NCBI GenBank assembly: GCA_026192395.1 | Contig: WACF01000001.1 | Coordinates: 428,977-492,976, forward strand | Source: Proteobacteria bacterium 005FR1 | Lineage (GTDB): Bacteria > Pseudomonadota > Gammaproteobacteria > Pseudomonadales > Cellvibrionaceae | Reading direction: 5' to 3' | DNA length: 64,000 nucleotides | Shown here: positions 1 through 9,580 of the stretch, one piece after another | Layout: each line of letters begins with the position of its first letter | Position numbering within the stretch: the stretch's first letter is position 1 | Translations under genes and position numbers: made by a program | Notes under the pieces: generated by a model | What the model was told of the DNA's origin: nothing | The model's database searches: none | The model's input: only the letters and a program-made list of their open reading frames with translations

Positions 1-379
1 AAAGCTCTTGGGGTTGCCGGTGCATCTCTGCCAGTCCGCGGCCAAGAGCCTCCCAGTAGCCGGTCTTCTTTTGACCGCCAGGTAGATATTCAAGCACCAG
101 AAAATATCGGCTCACGAACACTACCCGTGGCACCCGCAATGTTCTCGTGTCGGCAAGCGCCTGTAAGCCCGCGGCTTCCGCCGCGAAGAAGTCCGGCGCC
201 GCGGCCCTGTTCTGCTTGATGCAGAATCGTTCACCAGAGGCGGTCGTTAGCAGAGCGGTATCGTTGATGTCGCCGCCCGCAAGAGGCCTAAGGTCATGGC
301 GACCCGAATACCCGGCATCTCTCAGCCATTCTGCAGGAGTTTCTATCCAGTCTTTTTCCCGTAGCTTGTCGTCTTTCAT
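1..379 (-). CDS. Fructosamine kinase family protein, N-terminal part (cut by window edge)
   Basis: Reading leftward from the ATG at 379, 126 codons stay open to the window edge, so only the N-terminal part is present. The translation carries the nucleotide-binding start of the fructosamine-3-kinase/aminoglycoside-phosphotransferase fold: GGDINDTALL, then a substrate-side lysine in RFCIKQN, then the hinge segment FLVLEYLPGG followed by YWEALGRGLAEMHR. Family members phosphorylate sugar amines on glycated proteins or small ketosamines (a repair role); the bacterial substrate is usually unknown. It is divergent from the nucleotidase at 423, with only 43 bp between the two starts. The catalytic loop is outside the window, so activity cannot be judged. 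Confidence 0.8.
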   Translation of the reverse strand, partial: MKDDKLREKDWIETPAEWLRDAGYSGRHDLRPLAGGDINDTALLTTASGERFCIKQNRAAAPDFFAAEAAGLQALADTRTLRVPRVVFVSRYFLVLEYLPGGQKKTGYWEALGRGLAEMHRQPQEL

Positions 380-422
380 GCAATAAAACTACAATGAGTC
401 CATTCTCAACAAGGGTTTGACC

Positions 423-1340
423 ATGCCGACAAATTTTGGCAACAAATTGGTGATCGCAATTTCCAGTCGCGCGCTGTTCAACCTTAATGACAGCAACGAA
501 GTCTTTGAAAAACACGGTCTGGATGCGTACTCACAGTACCAAATCGAACATGAGAACGAAATTCTCGAACCCGGTGATGCCTTTCCTCTGGTGCAGAAGC
601 TGCTGCGTCTGAACGAAAGGCTCGGCGAGCCGCGGGTCGAGGTGATTCTCCTGTCGCGCAATAGTGCGGACACCGGCTTGCGCGTATTCAATTCCATCGA
701 GCATTACGGCCTGACCGTAAGCCGCGCCGCATTCTGCGGCGGTGAAAGCCCGTACCGCTATGTGCAGGCATTTGGCTGCCACCTGTTTCTGTCCACCGAC
801 GGTGAAGACGTTCGCAATGCATTGGACAACGGGGTTGCAGCTGCTACTTTGATCGCGGCCAAAAACAAGTCGGATCACGGGGATCAGTTGCGTTTTGCCT
901 TCGATGGCGATGCGGTGTTGTTCTCGGACGAAGCTGAGCAGATCTTCAAGCGCGATGGGCTCGAAGCGTTTGCCAGCAGTGAAAAGGCATCGGCGCGTAA
1001 ACCCCTGCATGGCGGTCCATTCAAGGCATTCCTCTCCGCGCTTCACAACCTGCAGGCAGAGCTGAAGGGCGAGGATAGTCCGATCCGGACTGCGCTCGTC
1101 ACCGCGCGATCCGCGCCGGCGCACGAACGGGTCATTCGCACCCTGCGGGCCTGGGATATACGAATAGATGAGTCGCTGTTTCTCGGAGGGCTGGACAAGG
1201 GGCCGTTTTTGCGCGCCTATGGTGCGGACGTATTCTTCGATGACCAGCGCCAGCATTGTGACTCGGCCTGCGTCCATGTGGCGACCGGCCACGTGCCGCA
1301 CGGGGTAGCGAACAACCCGGTGTCCTCGGAGGAGTCCTAG
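423..1340 (+). CDS. Cytosolic 5'-nucleotidase family protein
   Basis: A 305-residue protein with the features of the 5'-nucleotidase I family (PF06189): the N-terminal KLVIAISSRALFNL, the long HExxL-like acidic segment after it, repeated LSRNSADTG and LVTARSAPAHERVIRTLR blocks, and the C-terminal DVFFDDQ. The family dephosphorylates nucleoside monophosphates in the cytoplasm. The ATG at 423 is chosen over an in-frame TTG at 417 because AAGGG sits 7 nt before it. It is divergent from the fructosamine kinase gene and convergent with the sulfite exporter gene; the two stop codons overlap in a CTAG at 1337-1340, leaving no room for a terminator. Confidence 0.8.
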   Translation: MPTNFGNKLVIAISSRALFNLNDSNEVFEKHGLDAYSQYQIEHENEILEPGDAFPLVQKLLRLNERLGEPRVEVILLSRNSADTGLRVFNSIEHYGLTVSRAAFCGGESPYRYVQAFGCHLFLSTDGEDVRNALDNGVAAATLIAAKNKSDHGDQLRFAFDGDAVLFSDEAEQIFKRDGLEAFASSEKASARKPLHGGPFKAFLSALHNLQAELKGEDSPIRTALVTARSAPAHERVIRTLRAWDIRIDESLFLGGLDKGPFLRAYGADVFFDDQRQHCDSACVHVATGHVPHGVANNPVSSEES

Positions 1341-2122
1341 AAGAAGGCGAACCGGACGCCGAGTAGCATCAACAGGCTGGCCAGGAGCGGATGCATGACT
1401 TCATTGGGGACCATCGTGCCCAGCTTGGTACCGAAGTGCACCGCCGGCAGTGAACCCACCAGCAGACAGCCCAGCAGCACCCAATCCACATTCCCCAGCA
1501 GCAGAAAGTGACCCATTCCGGCGATGAAGGTCAGTGGAACTGCGTGGGCGAGGTCGGTGCCGACTACCCGCAAGGCGGGGAGGTGAGGGTAGAGCATCAG
1601 CAAAAGCGCCGCACAGAAAGCTCCCGCCCCGACCGAGGACAAGGTCACGAAGACGCCCAGAACCACTCCCGCAATCACGGTGATTGTGCTCGCATGGCGG
1701 CGGGCGAAGCCGGGTTGGTGCTCAGCGGAATGCTGACTTGAGCTCTGGATTTTCCGTCTGAACAACAATACCACAGAGGTCAGGATCAGCATGATGCCCA
1801 GAGCACTGGTAAGCAGCGGTTTGTAGGCGTCGGGATCGCCGAAAAACCGGTCCAGCGACAAGGCAGTGAGAATAGATGCAGGGATACTGCCCGCCGCGAG
1901 CAGGGAGACCAGCCGCCAGTTGATTGTTTGGCGGCGCTGATGGGAAATTACGCCCCCTGTTTTGGTTAGCGCGGCGTAAAGAAGGTCGGTGCCGATCGCG
2001 ACGTGATAGGGAATGTTGAACAGAATAAGCAGCGGCGTCATCAGCGAGCCACCGCCGACACCGGTCATTCCCACTGCTAGCCCAACCCCGGCGCCAGCCA
2101 AAATATAAATAACAAAATCCAT
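1337..2122 (-). CDS. TauE/SafE-family sulfite/sulfonate exporter
   Basis: A 261-residue integral membrane protein with about eight hydrophobic segments and the family's two glycine-rich repeats: GVGLAVGMTGVGGGSLMTPLL near the N-terminus and GVFVTLSSVGAGAFCAALLL in the second half. TauE/SafE proteins (PF01925) export sulfite, sulfoacetate or related anions. It is divergently transcribed from cysB with 183 bp between them, which suggests that it disposes of excess sulfite from the neighbouring assimilation pathway; this role is inferred from position. It starts at an ATG at 2122 and its stop overlaps the nucleotidase stop. Confidence 0.85.
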   Translation of the reverse strand: MDFVIYILAGAGVGLAVGMTGVGGGSLMTPLLILFNIPYHVAIGTDLLYAALTKTGGVISHQRRQTINWRLVSLLAAGSIPASILTALSLDRFFGDPDAYKPLLTSALGIMLILTSVVLLFRRKIQSSSQHSAEHQPGFARRHASTITVIAGVVLGVFVTLSSVGAGAFCAALLLMLYPHLPALRVVGTDLAHAVPLTFIAGMGHFLLLGNVDWVLLGCLLVGSLPAVHFGTKLGTMVPNEVMHPLLASLLMLLGVRFAFF

Positions 2123-2215
2123 TCAGATTAGGCTACAGTTATTGTCACCGGATCTAAGGGCAAGCGCCTGTCCGGCAACAAAAAGTAATGTTTGGCTTGA
2201 GGCTGGTAAATATAG

Positions 2216-3280
<1,065 letters not shown>

Positions 3281-3308
3281 TTGACGCAAGCAGCTGGGTT
3301 TTGGAAAA

Positions 3309-3342
3309 CGCCCGGGGCGGTTCAGCCTCGGGCGTTTTTTTT
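3309..3342 (+). terminator. Rho-independent terminator of cysB
   Basis: A 10-bp GC stem (CGCCCGGGGC ... GCCTCGGGCG, one wobble) with a 6-nt loop is followed by eight T. It sits 28 bp after the cysB stop and between two convergent genes; an A-rich left flank means it may also act on the opposite strand. Confidence 0.9.
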
Positions 3343-3378
3343 GCGGAGTTTGCTGTGGGAAGGTATTTGCACGACGAG

Positions 3379-3714
3379 CTACAGGAAGTCGAGATCGTTG
3401 CTGTTTTCCAGGATTTCCCGAGCTTCATCCGCGGCGGAATTCTGCTGTCCCAGCACTTCCTTCACAAACTTTAGATACACAGTGTAAACATCGCGGCTGC
3501 CGTCATCTTTCTCCACGACGAAAAAGGGCGCGCGACTGACATCGAGCTCGCGAGCCAACTGCATGCCGGGGCTGTCGGAATCCCGTTCGTCCGCAATCAG
3601 AGTTTCATCGATCTGCCGGATCTGGCCGGAGCTCTCGAGTTTTTCCTGGACGTCGGCGCATTTGGCGCAGGGCGAGCCATCGGCCAGAATCTTTTTCACC
3701 AGGGTGATTTTCAC
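3379..3714 (-). CDS. Small thioredoxin/glutaredoxin-fold protein next to cysH
   Basis: A 111-residue protein. The GTG at 3714 is preceded by GGAGG with 6-nt spacing, and longer in-frame starts run into cysH. The N-terminus KITLVKKILADGSPCAKCADV has a CxxC motif in the position used by thioredoxin-fold proteins, followed by DVSRAPFFVVEK, whose RAP resembles the cis-proline loop. The C-terminal tail (residues ~85-111) is acidic and outside the fold. It is 19 bp downstream of cysH in the same direction, so it may be a reductant or accessory for APS reductase; this is inferred. The same neighbour is recalled in the Pseudomonas locus. Confidence 0.75.
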   Translation of the reverse strand: MKITLVKKILADGSPCAKCADVQEKLESSGQIRQIDETLIADERDSDSPGMQLARELDVSRAPFFVVEKDDGSRDVYTVYLKFVKEVLGQQNSAADEAREILENSNDLDFL

Positions 3715-3733
3715 TCCCACCTCCAAAATCGAA

Positions 3734-4465
3734 CTATTTGCTGTCCAGATTGGCCTGATGCAGGCCGCATTCCTTCTTGGTTGCTTCCTCCCACCACCAG
3801 CGTCCTTCGCGCTCGTGCTGGTTCGGACCCAAGGGGCGGGTGCAGGGTTCGCAGCCAATGGAAATGAAGCCCCGGTCGTGCAGGTCATTGTAGGGCACGC
3901 CATTGCTTCGAATGTAGTCCCAGACCTGAGCGGAAGACCAGTTCGCCAACGGGTTGAATTTGGTCAGGGTATCGCCGGGGCGGGAAAAAGCGCGGTCGTC
4001 CTGGATAACCGGTAAGTGCGCGCGGGTATTTGGACTTTGATCGCGGCGCTGGCCGGTCACCCAGGCATCCAGCGTCAGCAGTTTCTGTTTAAGCGGCATG
4101 ACCTTGCGGATGCTGCAGCATTCCTGATGGTTGTCCTGATAGAAGCTGAACAGACCCTTTTCGCGTACCAGCTTGTTCACCGCCGCAGCGTCCGGAAACA
4201 GCACATCGATATCGATCTGGTAGTGGTTGCGTACGCGGTCGATGAAACGGTATGTCTCGGGGTGAAGCCGACCCGTGTCCAGCGAAAAGACCTGAATGTC
4301 TGGTCTGATACGGTGAGCCATATCGATCAAAACCACATCTTCAGCACCGCTGAAGGAGATGGCAATATCGTCGAACTGGGACAGCGCATATTCGAGCACC
4401 GCTTGGGGCGACTCGGCCTGGAGTTTCTTGTCCACGTCGACTGTGGCGATGGTATCAACAGCCAT
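3734..4465 (-). CDS. cysH: Assimilatory adenylyl-sulfate (APS-type) reductase CysH
   Basis: A 243-residue protein of the PAPS/APS reductase family. It has the P-loop-like [14 protein letters not shown], the substrate motif [12 protein letters not shown], and VTGQRRDQS. Key cysteines are Cys116-Cys117 (ECCSIRK) and Cys205/Cys208 (GCEPCTRP), which coordinate a [4Fe-4S] cluster in APS reductases, plus the catalytic C-terminal Cys233 (KKECGLHQ). The enzyme therefore probably reduces APS directly to sulfite using thioredoxin, as in Pseudomonas and unlike the cluster-free PAPS enzyme of E. coli. The ATG at 4465 is preceded by AGGA. Product symbol follows the usual name for this gene. Confidence 0.93.
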   Translation of the reverse strand: MAVDTIATVDVDKKLQAESPQAVLEYALSQFDDIAISFSGAEDVVLIDMAHRIRPDIQVFSLDTGRLHPETYRFIDRVRNHYQIDIDVLFPDAAAVNKLVREKGLFSFYQDNHQECCSIRKVMPLKQKLLTLDAWVTGQRRDQSPNTRAHLPVIQDDRAFSRPGDTLTKFNPLANWSSAQVWDYIRSNGVPYNDLHDRGFISIGCEPCTRPLGPNQHEREGRWWWEEATKKECGLHQANLDSK

Positions 4466-4967
4466 TGAGGGGCTTCCTGTTCGTAAGCGGTTCTATTCGT
4501 AAGCGAAAACTGTCAGTGGCGCGCGAGACGCCCGGAAGGGCAGCGAAGAATACCAGAGTGGTATGAGACTTTAAAAATAACTAAGCAGCATACAGTTATA
4601 ACGACTGGCTGCTCTAATGCATTTGCCGTCGGCAGATAGTCTTTGCGATTAGTGCAAAAAAAGTCCGTCGGCTTCTGTGAAACATTGGCGCCTAAATGCC
4701 CCAACTGTCCGAAAATCGCCCATATCTGCTGCTCGGTTTTTTTGGGAGCTCAAGATGTAGGGGTGAGGCCCCGGAATTACTGGGATACAAAGTCGCGACC
4801 GGAAAAGCGACAGATTGAGCTTGGGAGGGAAAGTTCAAGTGCTTTATTAACTGTTCCACGTGAAAAACTTCTCACTTGAGCCCGGTTCGAGGGGGGCGGT
4901 GGATTGCGCTGCCAGGGGGAAACCGGTAGATTTGCCGCCTCGAGTCACTGTTCATCTGGAGTTGTTT
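4466..4967. other. Intergenic region between divergent cysH and thrH, with an ATACCA/TGGTAT palindrome
   Basis: No gene was recognised in these 502 bp. A perfect 6-bp inverted repeat with 3-nt spacer, ATACCAgagTGGTAT, lies at 4550-4564. Beside it on the cysH side is an AT-rich block (about 4570-4600) with ATAAC/GTTAT half-sites, which fits a CysB-responsive cysH promoter. No clear sigma-70 pair was found for thrH. A T-run after a GC-poor segment near 4738-4743 has no convincing stem. Confidence 0.4.
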
Positions 4968-5585
4968 GTGGAACTAGCGTGTTTGGATCTTGAAGGGGTA
5001 TTGATCCCCGAAATCTGGATTGCCTTCGCCGAAAAAACCGGCATTGACGAGCTGAAGGCGACCACTCGCGATATTCCCGATTACGACGTCCTGATGACTC
5101 AACGCCTGAGAATCCTTCGCGAGCACAAGCTTGGCATCCACGAGATCCAGGAAGTGATTGCCGGGTTGAAGCCGCTTGAAGGCGCCCGGGAGTTTGTCGA
5201 CTGGTTGCGAGAGCGCTTCCAGGTGATGATTTTGTCAGATACCTTCTACGAGTTCTCCCAGCCCCTGATGAGGCAGCTGGGCTGGCCCACCTTGTTTTGT
5301 CACCGGCTCGAAGTTGACGAAGAAGGGCGGGTTGTAGGCTACACCCTGCGCCAGAAGGACCCGAAGCGCCAGACCGTGTTGGCCCTCAAAACCCTGTACT
5401 ACCGCATCATCGCCGCTGGCGATTCCTACAACGACACAACGATGTTGAAGGAAGCAGACGCCGGCATTCTGTTTCATGCCCCAGACAATGTGATCCGGGA
5501 GTTCCCTCAGTTCCCAGCCGTGCACAGCTACGAGGATCTGAAACGAGAGTTCATCAAGGCAAGCAATCGGGATCTCAGCCTGTAG
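4968..5585 (+). CDS. thrH: Bifunctional phosphoserine phosphatase/homoserine phosphotransferase ThrH
   Basis: A 205-residue HAD-superfamily enzyme. It starts at a GTG at 4968 (VELACLDLEGVLIPE) with GGAG 6 nt upstream; the open frame reaches back to 4860 but the extra 36 residues are not family-like. Motif I is CLDLEGVLIPE, followed by the ThrH-typical ATTRDIPDYDVLMTQRLRIL; motif II is ILSDTFYEFSQPL, and motif III/IV is GDSYNDTTM. In Pseudomonas ThrH transfers phosphate from phosphoserine to homoserine and supplies the serine/threonine pathways. The residue order is almost identical to that enzyme across the whole length. Confidence 0.95.
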   Translation: MELACLDLEGVLIPEIWIAFAEKTGIDELKATTRDIPDYDVLMTQRLRILREHKLGIHEIQEVIAGLKPLEGAREFVDWLRERFQVMILSDTFYEFSQPLMRQLGWPTLFCHRLEVDEEGRVVGYTLRQKDPKRQTVLALKTLYYRIIAAGDSYNDTTMLKEADAGILFHAPDNVIREFPQFPAVHSYEDLKREFIKASNRDLSL

Positions 5586-5594
5586 CCCCACCAC

Positions 5595-6959
5595 CTACCG
5601 GGAGCCGGCGAGACCATCCAGCAGAATCTGGATTTTCGCGAGGCTCTCGGCATATTCCGCATCCGGATCGGAGTCGGCCACGATTCCGCCGCCACCCCAG
5701 CAGAACATCTGCTCGCCATCGTAGACCAGCGTGCGAATGGCAATATTCGTATCCATGTTGCCATGAGCGCTGACGTATCCAATGCTGCCGCAGTAGACTG
5801 ATCGGTCAGTTTTTTCCAGCTCGGCAATGATCTCCATCGCCCGGACCTTCGGCGCACCGGTGATCGATCCGCCCGGGAAGCAGCCCTTGAGCAGATCCAT
5901 GGGGCTGGCATCATCCCGGAGCTCGCCGGTAACGGTGCTGACCAGGTGGTGAACGTTGGCGTAACTTTCCAGTTCGAAGAGCTTGGGCGTCTTCACGGAG
6001 CCGAAACGGCAGGTCTTGCCCAGATCATTCCGCAGCAGGTCGACAATCATCAGATTCTCCGCCCGATTCTTGGTGCTGCCGCTGAGCCATTCGGCATTCC
6101 GGCGATCCTGCTCGGGGTCCGCACTCCTGGGGGCCGTGCCCTTGATGGGCCGGGTTTCCACGTGGCGGTCCGTGAGCTTGAGAAACCGTTCTGGCGAATG
6201 GCTCAGCACCGCCCCCTGAGGCAGCTCGAGGTAGGCCGAGAAGGGGGCGGGTAGAAGTTGCCGAAGATGGCAGAAGGCGGCGAAGGGATCGCCCTCGAAA
6301 CTGCTGCTGAAGCGCTGCGCAAAATTGACCTGGTAGCAGTCGCCAGCCTGAATATAAGCCTGAATGCGGGCGATGCAGCTTCGGTAGGTTTCTAGATCAA
6401 AATTGCTCTTCAAGCCCTTGAAATAAAAGGAAAATAGCTGTTGAAAATCGATGCTCTTCGGCCTGTCGCCGACCGCGTTGAATGCTCTGTGTTTGATGTC
6501 CTCCAGCTGCGACCGGGGGCAGCTGGGGAGGGCTACCAGGGTGGCGGATTGGCGCAGGTGATCCTGGACAATGGCCCACTCATAAAGACCGACAGCCATA
6601 TCCGGCAGGCCCACGTCCCGGGGCGTCTCTTCCAGGGTGGTTTCGAGATGGCAGCGCAAGTTGTAGCCGAAGTAACCTATAGCGCCGCCGCAGAACGGGA
6701 GTTCCGCCGGTGCTTCAATGTGCAACCTTGCCAGCTCGCTCTCGACCAGTTGGAAGGGGTCCCTGTCGGCTCCCTTGCCAGCTTCTCCGCTTGTGAGCAA
6801 GGAATGCGAAGGATTGGCGCTGATGATGTCGTAACGCCCGAACTGAGCCGAGGGTCTACCGCTGTCCAGCCAGACAGGCTGAGGTAAATCGCGGACCGCC
6901 TGGAAGTAGCGGCTGCTGTCAGCCAGATAGGGGAGATCGTGAAGGGTGAGCGAAGCCAT
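5595..6959 (-). CDS. pabB: Aminodeoxychorismate synthase component I (PabB)
   Basis: A 454-residue chorismate-binding enzyme from the ATG at 6959 (MASLTLHDLPY). The frame is open to a GTG at 7028, but those 23 residues look untranslated; no strong ribosome site supports either start. The PabB lysine that forms the covalent chorismate adduct is present in TRPIKGTAPR (TrpE proteins lack it), and the PGGSITGAPKVRAMEII motif and C-terminal GGGIVADSDPDAEYAESLAK complete the active site. It makes 4-amino-4-deoxychorismate for folate together with a PabA-type glutaminase that is not in this window. It is convergent with thrH (9 bp apart), as in Pseudomonas. Confidence 0.93.
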   Translation of the reverse strand: MASLTLHDLPYLADSSRYFQAVRDLPQPVWLDSGRPSAQFGRYDIISANPSHSLLTSGEAGKGADRDPFQLVESELARLHIEAPAELPFCGGAIGYFGYNLRCHLETTLEETPRDVGLPDMAVGLYEWAIVQDHLRQSATLVALPSCPRSQLEDIKHRAFNAVGDRPKSIDFQQLFSFYFKGLKSNFDLETYRSCIARIQAYIQAGDCYQVNFAQRFSSSFEGDPFAAFCHLRQLLPAPFSAYLELPQGAVLSHSPERFLKLTDRHVETRPIKGTAPRSADPEQDRRNAEWLSGSTKNRAENLMIVDLLRNDLGKTCRFGSVKTPKLFELESYANVHHLVSTVTGELRDDASPMDLLKGCFPGGSITGAPKVRAMEIIAELEKTDRSVYCGSIGYVSAHGNMDTNIAIRTLVYDGEQMFCWGGGGIVADSDPDAEYAESLAKIQILLDGLAGSR

Positions 6960-7142
6960 GATCGAGCTGCAATCCGGGTGGCCCTCAAGGGGAGGGCGGA
7001 TTGTAAAGGACTGGGCGGGATTTCGCACACCTTGCGGACAGCTGTTGCTCCTTTCTACAATCGGCTCAGGTACGGGAGGTTTGGAGTTCCAGTCTCCCGG
7101 TCAAACGACTCTCTCTCTTGCTGAACCTTTTCTTTTGCGGCC

Positions 7143-7457
7143 ATGACTTTCTTTCCCCTCGAACGGCTTCACCGATTGCACGACGGCTATATGCAGGCCT
7201 TCACGGTCGACGGCCAGCCGCTGCTGTTGGTGCATACCGACGGTCGAACTCATCTCATCGCCAATCGCTGCCCGCACATGAATGCGCCCCTGACTCACGC
7301 CAGCATCGAAGGGGACATCATTCGCTGTCCGCTGCACCGTTTCGAGTATCGTCTGAGTTCAGGGCTTCCCGCGCGCGAAGTTTTCGAGGCGGGTGGTGGC
7401 AGGTTGCAGCGCTACTCACTCGCCTATGAAGGCAACCAGGTCGGCGTCTACCTCTGA
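7143..7457 (+). CDS. Small Rieske [2Fe-2S] protein
   Basis: A 104-residue protein made of one Rieske domain. The cluster ligands are Cys43/His45 (CPHMNAPL) and Cys62/His65 (CPLHRFEY). Such stand-alone ferredoxin-like Rieske proteins resemble the NirD or dioxygenase-ferredoxin type and act as electron carriers in the cytoplasm; the partner cannot be named. It is divergent from pabB (183 bp between the starts). No oxygenase or nitrite reductase gene is adjacent. Confidence 0.85.
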   Translation: MTFFPLERLHRLHDGYMQAFTVDGQPLLLVHTDGRTHLIANRCPHMNAPLTHASIEGDIIRCPLHRFEYRLSSGLPAREVFEAGGGRLQRYSLAYEGNQVGVYL

Positions 7458-7632
7458 GAAAATCTTCAGCACGGCTTCAAATTATTTCGCACGTGCCTTA
7501 TCTGGCGCCGGGCTGGTGCACTGCAATTTTGGCGAAACTCCTCTGTTCCGCTTACGACCAATTGTCGAATAGCCAGCCCATTTACCTTTCATTGCATTCG
7601 CGCGCAGACCTGATTTGAGAGAGCGCTAATGC

Positions 7633-7661
7633 TTAACAATTGCGGGGCACACCGATACAAT
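7633..7661 (+). promoter_or_regulatory. Sigma-70-type promoter upstream of the SSS transporter
   Basis: In the 322-bp gap after the Rieske gene, TTAACA (7633-7638) and TACAAT (7656-7661) are separated by exactly 17 bp, a good match to the housekeeping consensus. The leader to the ATG at 7780 is about 110 nt and A-rich. The rest of the gap (7458-7632) shows no further structure. Confidence 0.6.
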
Positions 7662-7779
7662 GGCTCGCTTACGAAAACGGTGGGTCACAAAAAGCACACA
7701 TAAAAAGCAGATATAAAAAACTCGCGAAAAACGCACCGCACGATAACGCATTTTATTCTCCCGACAAGGCTCTTCTTTA

Positions 7780-9291
7780 ATGAATACAGCTACTCTGACC
7801 ATCATCGGTTACTTGGTAATTGTTACCGGCCTGGGTATTTATCTCTCCCGGCGCAACAAGGACTCCGCCGATTGGGCGACCGGTGGTGGCGGTATGGGTA
7901 TCATGCTGATTGCAGCGGGCATTGCGGGCACGCGCATCGGGGGAGCAGGCTCCTACGGGGTGGCGGGAGATGTGATGAATACCGGCATCTGGAATGTCTG
8001 GTATGGCATCACGACGTTTTTGGCCCTGGCGCTGGTGGGAATATTTTTCGCCGTTCCCTATCGCCGTCTTAAACTGACGACTATTGGCGAGCTTTTTATC
8101 CGCCGATACGGCAAATCCCGATCGAGTTGGCTGACCAGTCTTTGCGTGCAAACAGAGTATCTGGTGGTCAATGTCATCGAGCCACTGCTGATCGGGGTCA
8201 TCATCAGCAGTATCACCGGGATCGAATTGTGGATTGGGATTGCGATTGGTGCTCTCGTCATCATCGCCGCCACTGCCTCGTCCGGACTGAAGGGAACAGC
8301 ACTGACCAACGTCATTCACTGCGGTGTGATCATCGGCGGTTTGGGGCTGGTAGGTTACATGGGCGCTGCGCAAATGGGCGGATGGTCCGCGGTAGTGGAA
8401 AAAGCCGATGCGGCGTTGGTGGCTTCGGGCAAGGACCAGGACACCTGGTGGAGCTTCATCGGCGTGAGCTGGTTCCCGATCATTGCAATGTTCTTTTCAG
8501 CCACCATTCATACGCCGGCGGCATCGGTTTACGTCAATTATTCCAGCTCGGCGAAGAAGGAAAGCTATCTCATTCCGGCATTCCTGTTGGCGGGTTCAAT
8601 TGCGGCCCTGATGCCCTTCCTCTCGGCAATCATCGGCATTGAAGCGCTGGCGAAGTATGGTGCGGATTCGGGCATCGGCAGCTACAGAAGCATCACCCAG
8701 ATTGCGATCGATGTCGGACCGGCGGTGGGCGGAATAGCGTTGGCAGCGGTTCTCGCCGCGCTGATTTCTTCGGGCGGTCCCATTTTGTTGGCCAGTGCCA
8801 CAATGTTCGTGAATGACTGGATTCCCGCTTCAAAGGACTATTCGCCGACTCGCAAGCTCAAAGCGTACCGGGTGACCGCAGTGATCTACGGCATTGTAGC
8901 GGCCTTGATTGCCTGCATCTTCGGCTACTTCATCGGCACTGCGTCCGTTCTCGAGTGGCTGTTACTCGGCTTCGCGATGGTGGTTCCGCCGGCAATCGCC
9001 ATTGCTTACATCTTCTATGTGCGGTCGACAACCGAGCAGGGCGTTTTCTGGGGTATCGCCAGTGGTTACGCTCTTGGCCTGTTGTCCTGGATGGTGAACA
9101 AAACCATTCTGCACCTGGATATCGATATCGCTTCCTACTTCACAACCATCGTGCCGATATTTGTGATCCCCATCGTATCCGCTCTGACCCAGCCAGCGGA
9201 CGGTGACCCGCTGGCCGAGGAGTTCTACCGGATCCTCAGGACGCCGGCGGACAAACCGAGCCCGAAGCTCGCCGCCGAAGGCGCGGCCTGA
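7780..9291 (+). CDS. Sodium:solute symporter (SSS) family transporter
   Basis: A 503-residue polytopic membrane protein with about 13 hydrophobic segments. N-terminal features TLTIIGYLVIVTGLGIYLSR and ADWATGGGGMGIMLIAAGIAGT fit the first helices of the SSS family (PF00474), and AALISSGGPILLASATMFVND matches the conserved late-helix signature with its Na+-site serines. SSS carriers import sugars, amino acids, nucleosides or organic acids with Na+. The substrate cannot be told from sequence or neighbours, because the gene stands alone between a promoter and a terminator. Confidence 0.85.
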   Translation: MNTATLTIIGYLVIVTGLGIYLSRRNKDSADWATGGGGMGIMLIAAGIAGTRIGGAGSYGVAGDVMNTGIWNVWYGITTFLALALVGIFFAVPYRRLKLTTIGELFIRRYGKSRSSWLTSLCVQTEYLVVNVIEPLLIGVIISSITGIELWIGIAIGALVIIAATASSGLKGTALTNVIHCGVIIGGLGLVGYMGAAQMGGWSAVVEKADAALVASGKDQDTWWSFIGVSWFPIIAMFFSATIHTPAASVYVNYSSSAKKESYLIPAFLLAGSIAALMPFLSAIIGIEALAKYGADSGIGSYRSITQIAIDVGPAVGGIALAAVLAALISSGGPILLASATMFVNDWIPASKDYSPTRKLKAYRVTAVIYGIVAALIACIFGYFIGTASVLEWLLLGFAMVVPPAIAIAYIFYVRSTTEQGVFWGIASGYALGLLSWMVNKTILHLDIDIASYFTTIVPIFVIPIVSALTQPADGDPLAEEFYRILRTPADKPSPKLAAEGAA

Positions 9292-9316
9292 GGCTGGGCC
9301 GACCACCGAGGATGCA

Positions 9317-9345
9317 CCCCCGGAGCCTTCCTTCGGGGGCGTTTT
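9317..9345 (+). terminator. Rho-independent terminator after the SSS transporter
   Basis: A 9-bp stem (CCCCCGGAG with CTTCGGGGG, one wobble) is followed by CGTTTT, 26 bp after the transporter stop. Confidence 0.8.
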
Positions 9346-9389
9346 GCTGCTCTAACGAAACTTAACGGCGCAGCAGAGTGCGAATGTAC

Positions 9390-9418
9390 TGAAATGATCG
9401 CATCAGTCCCGGTATAAT
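9390..9418 (+). promoter_or_regulatory. Likely promoter of the ccm operon
   Basis: A perfect TATAAT at 9413-9418 follows a weak -35 (TGAAAT, 9390-9395) at 17-bp spacing. It is the first promoter-like element after the terminator and precedes ccmA by about 150 nt. Confidence 0.5.
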
Positions 9419-9580
9419 CGCCGCTCCATTCAATTAGCGGCTCCAGTCCCTCGTTTTGGATCTCTCGATTTTCGGCCTACATCTGACTCTTTTCCCGTTT
9501 CCCGGGCCCGTAGCGGTTTCGGGGCGTTTTGCAGTCGGTCCTCGCCTTAGCCTCGGCCCTCGTTTGTGGTGCTCTGTCCG

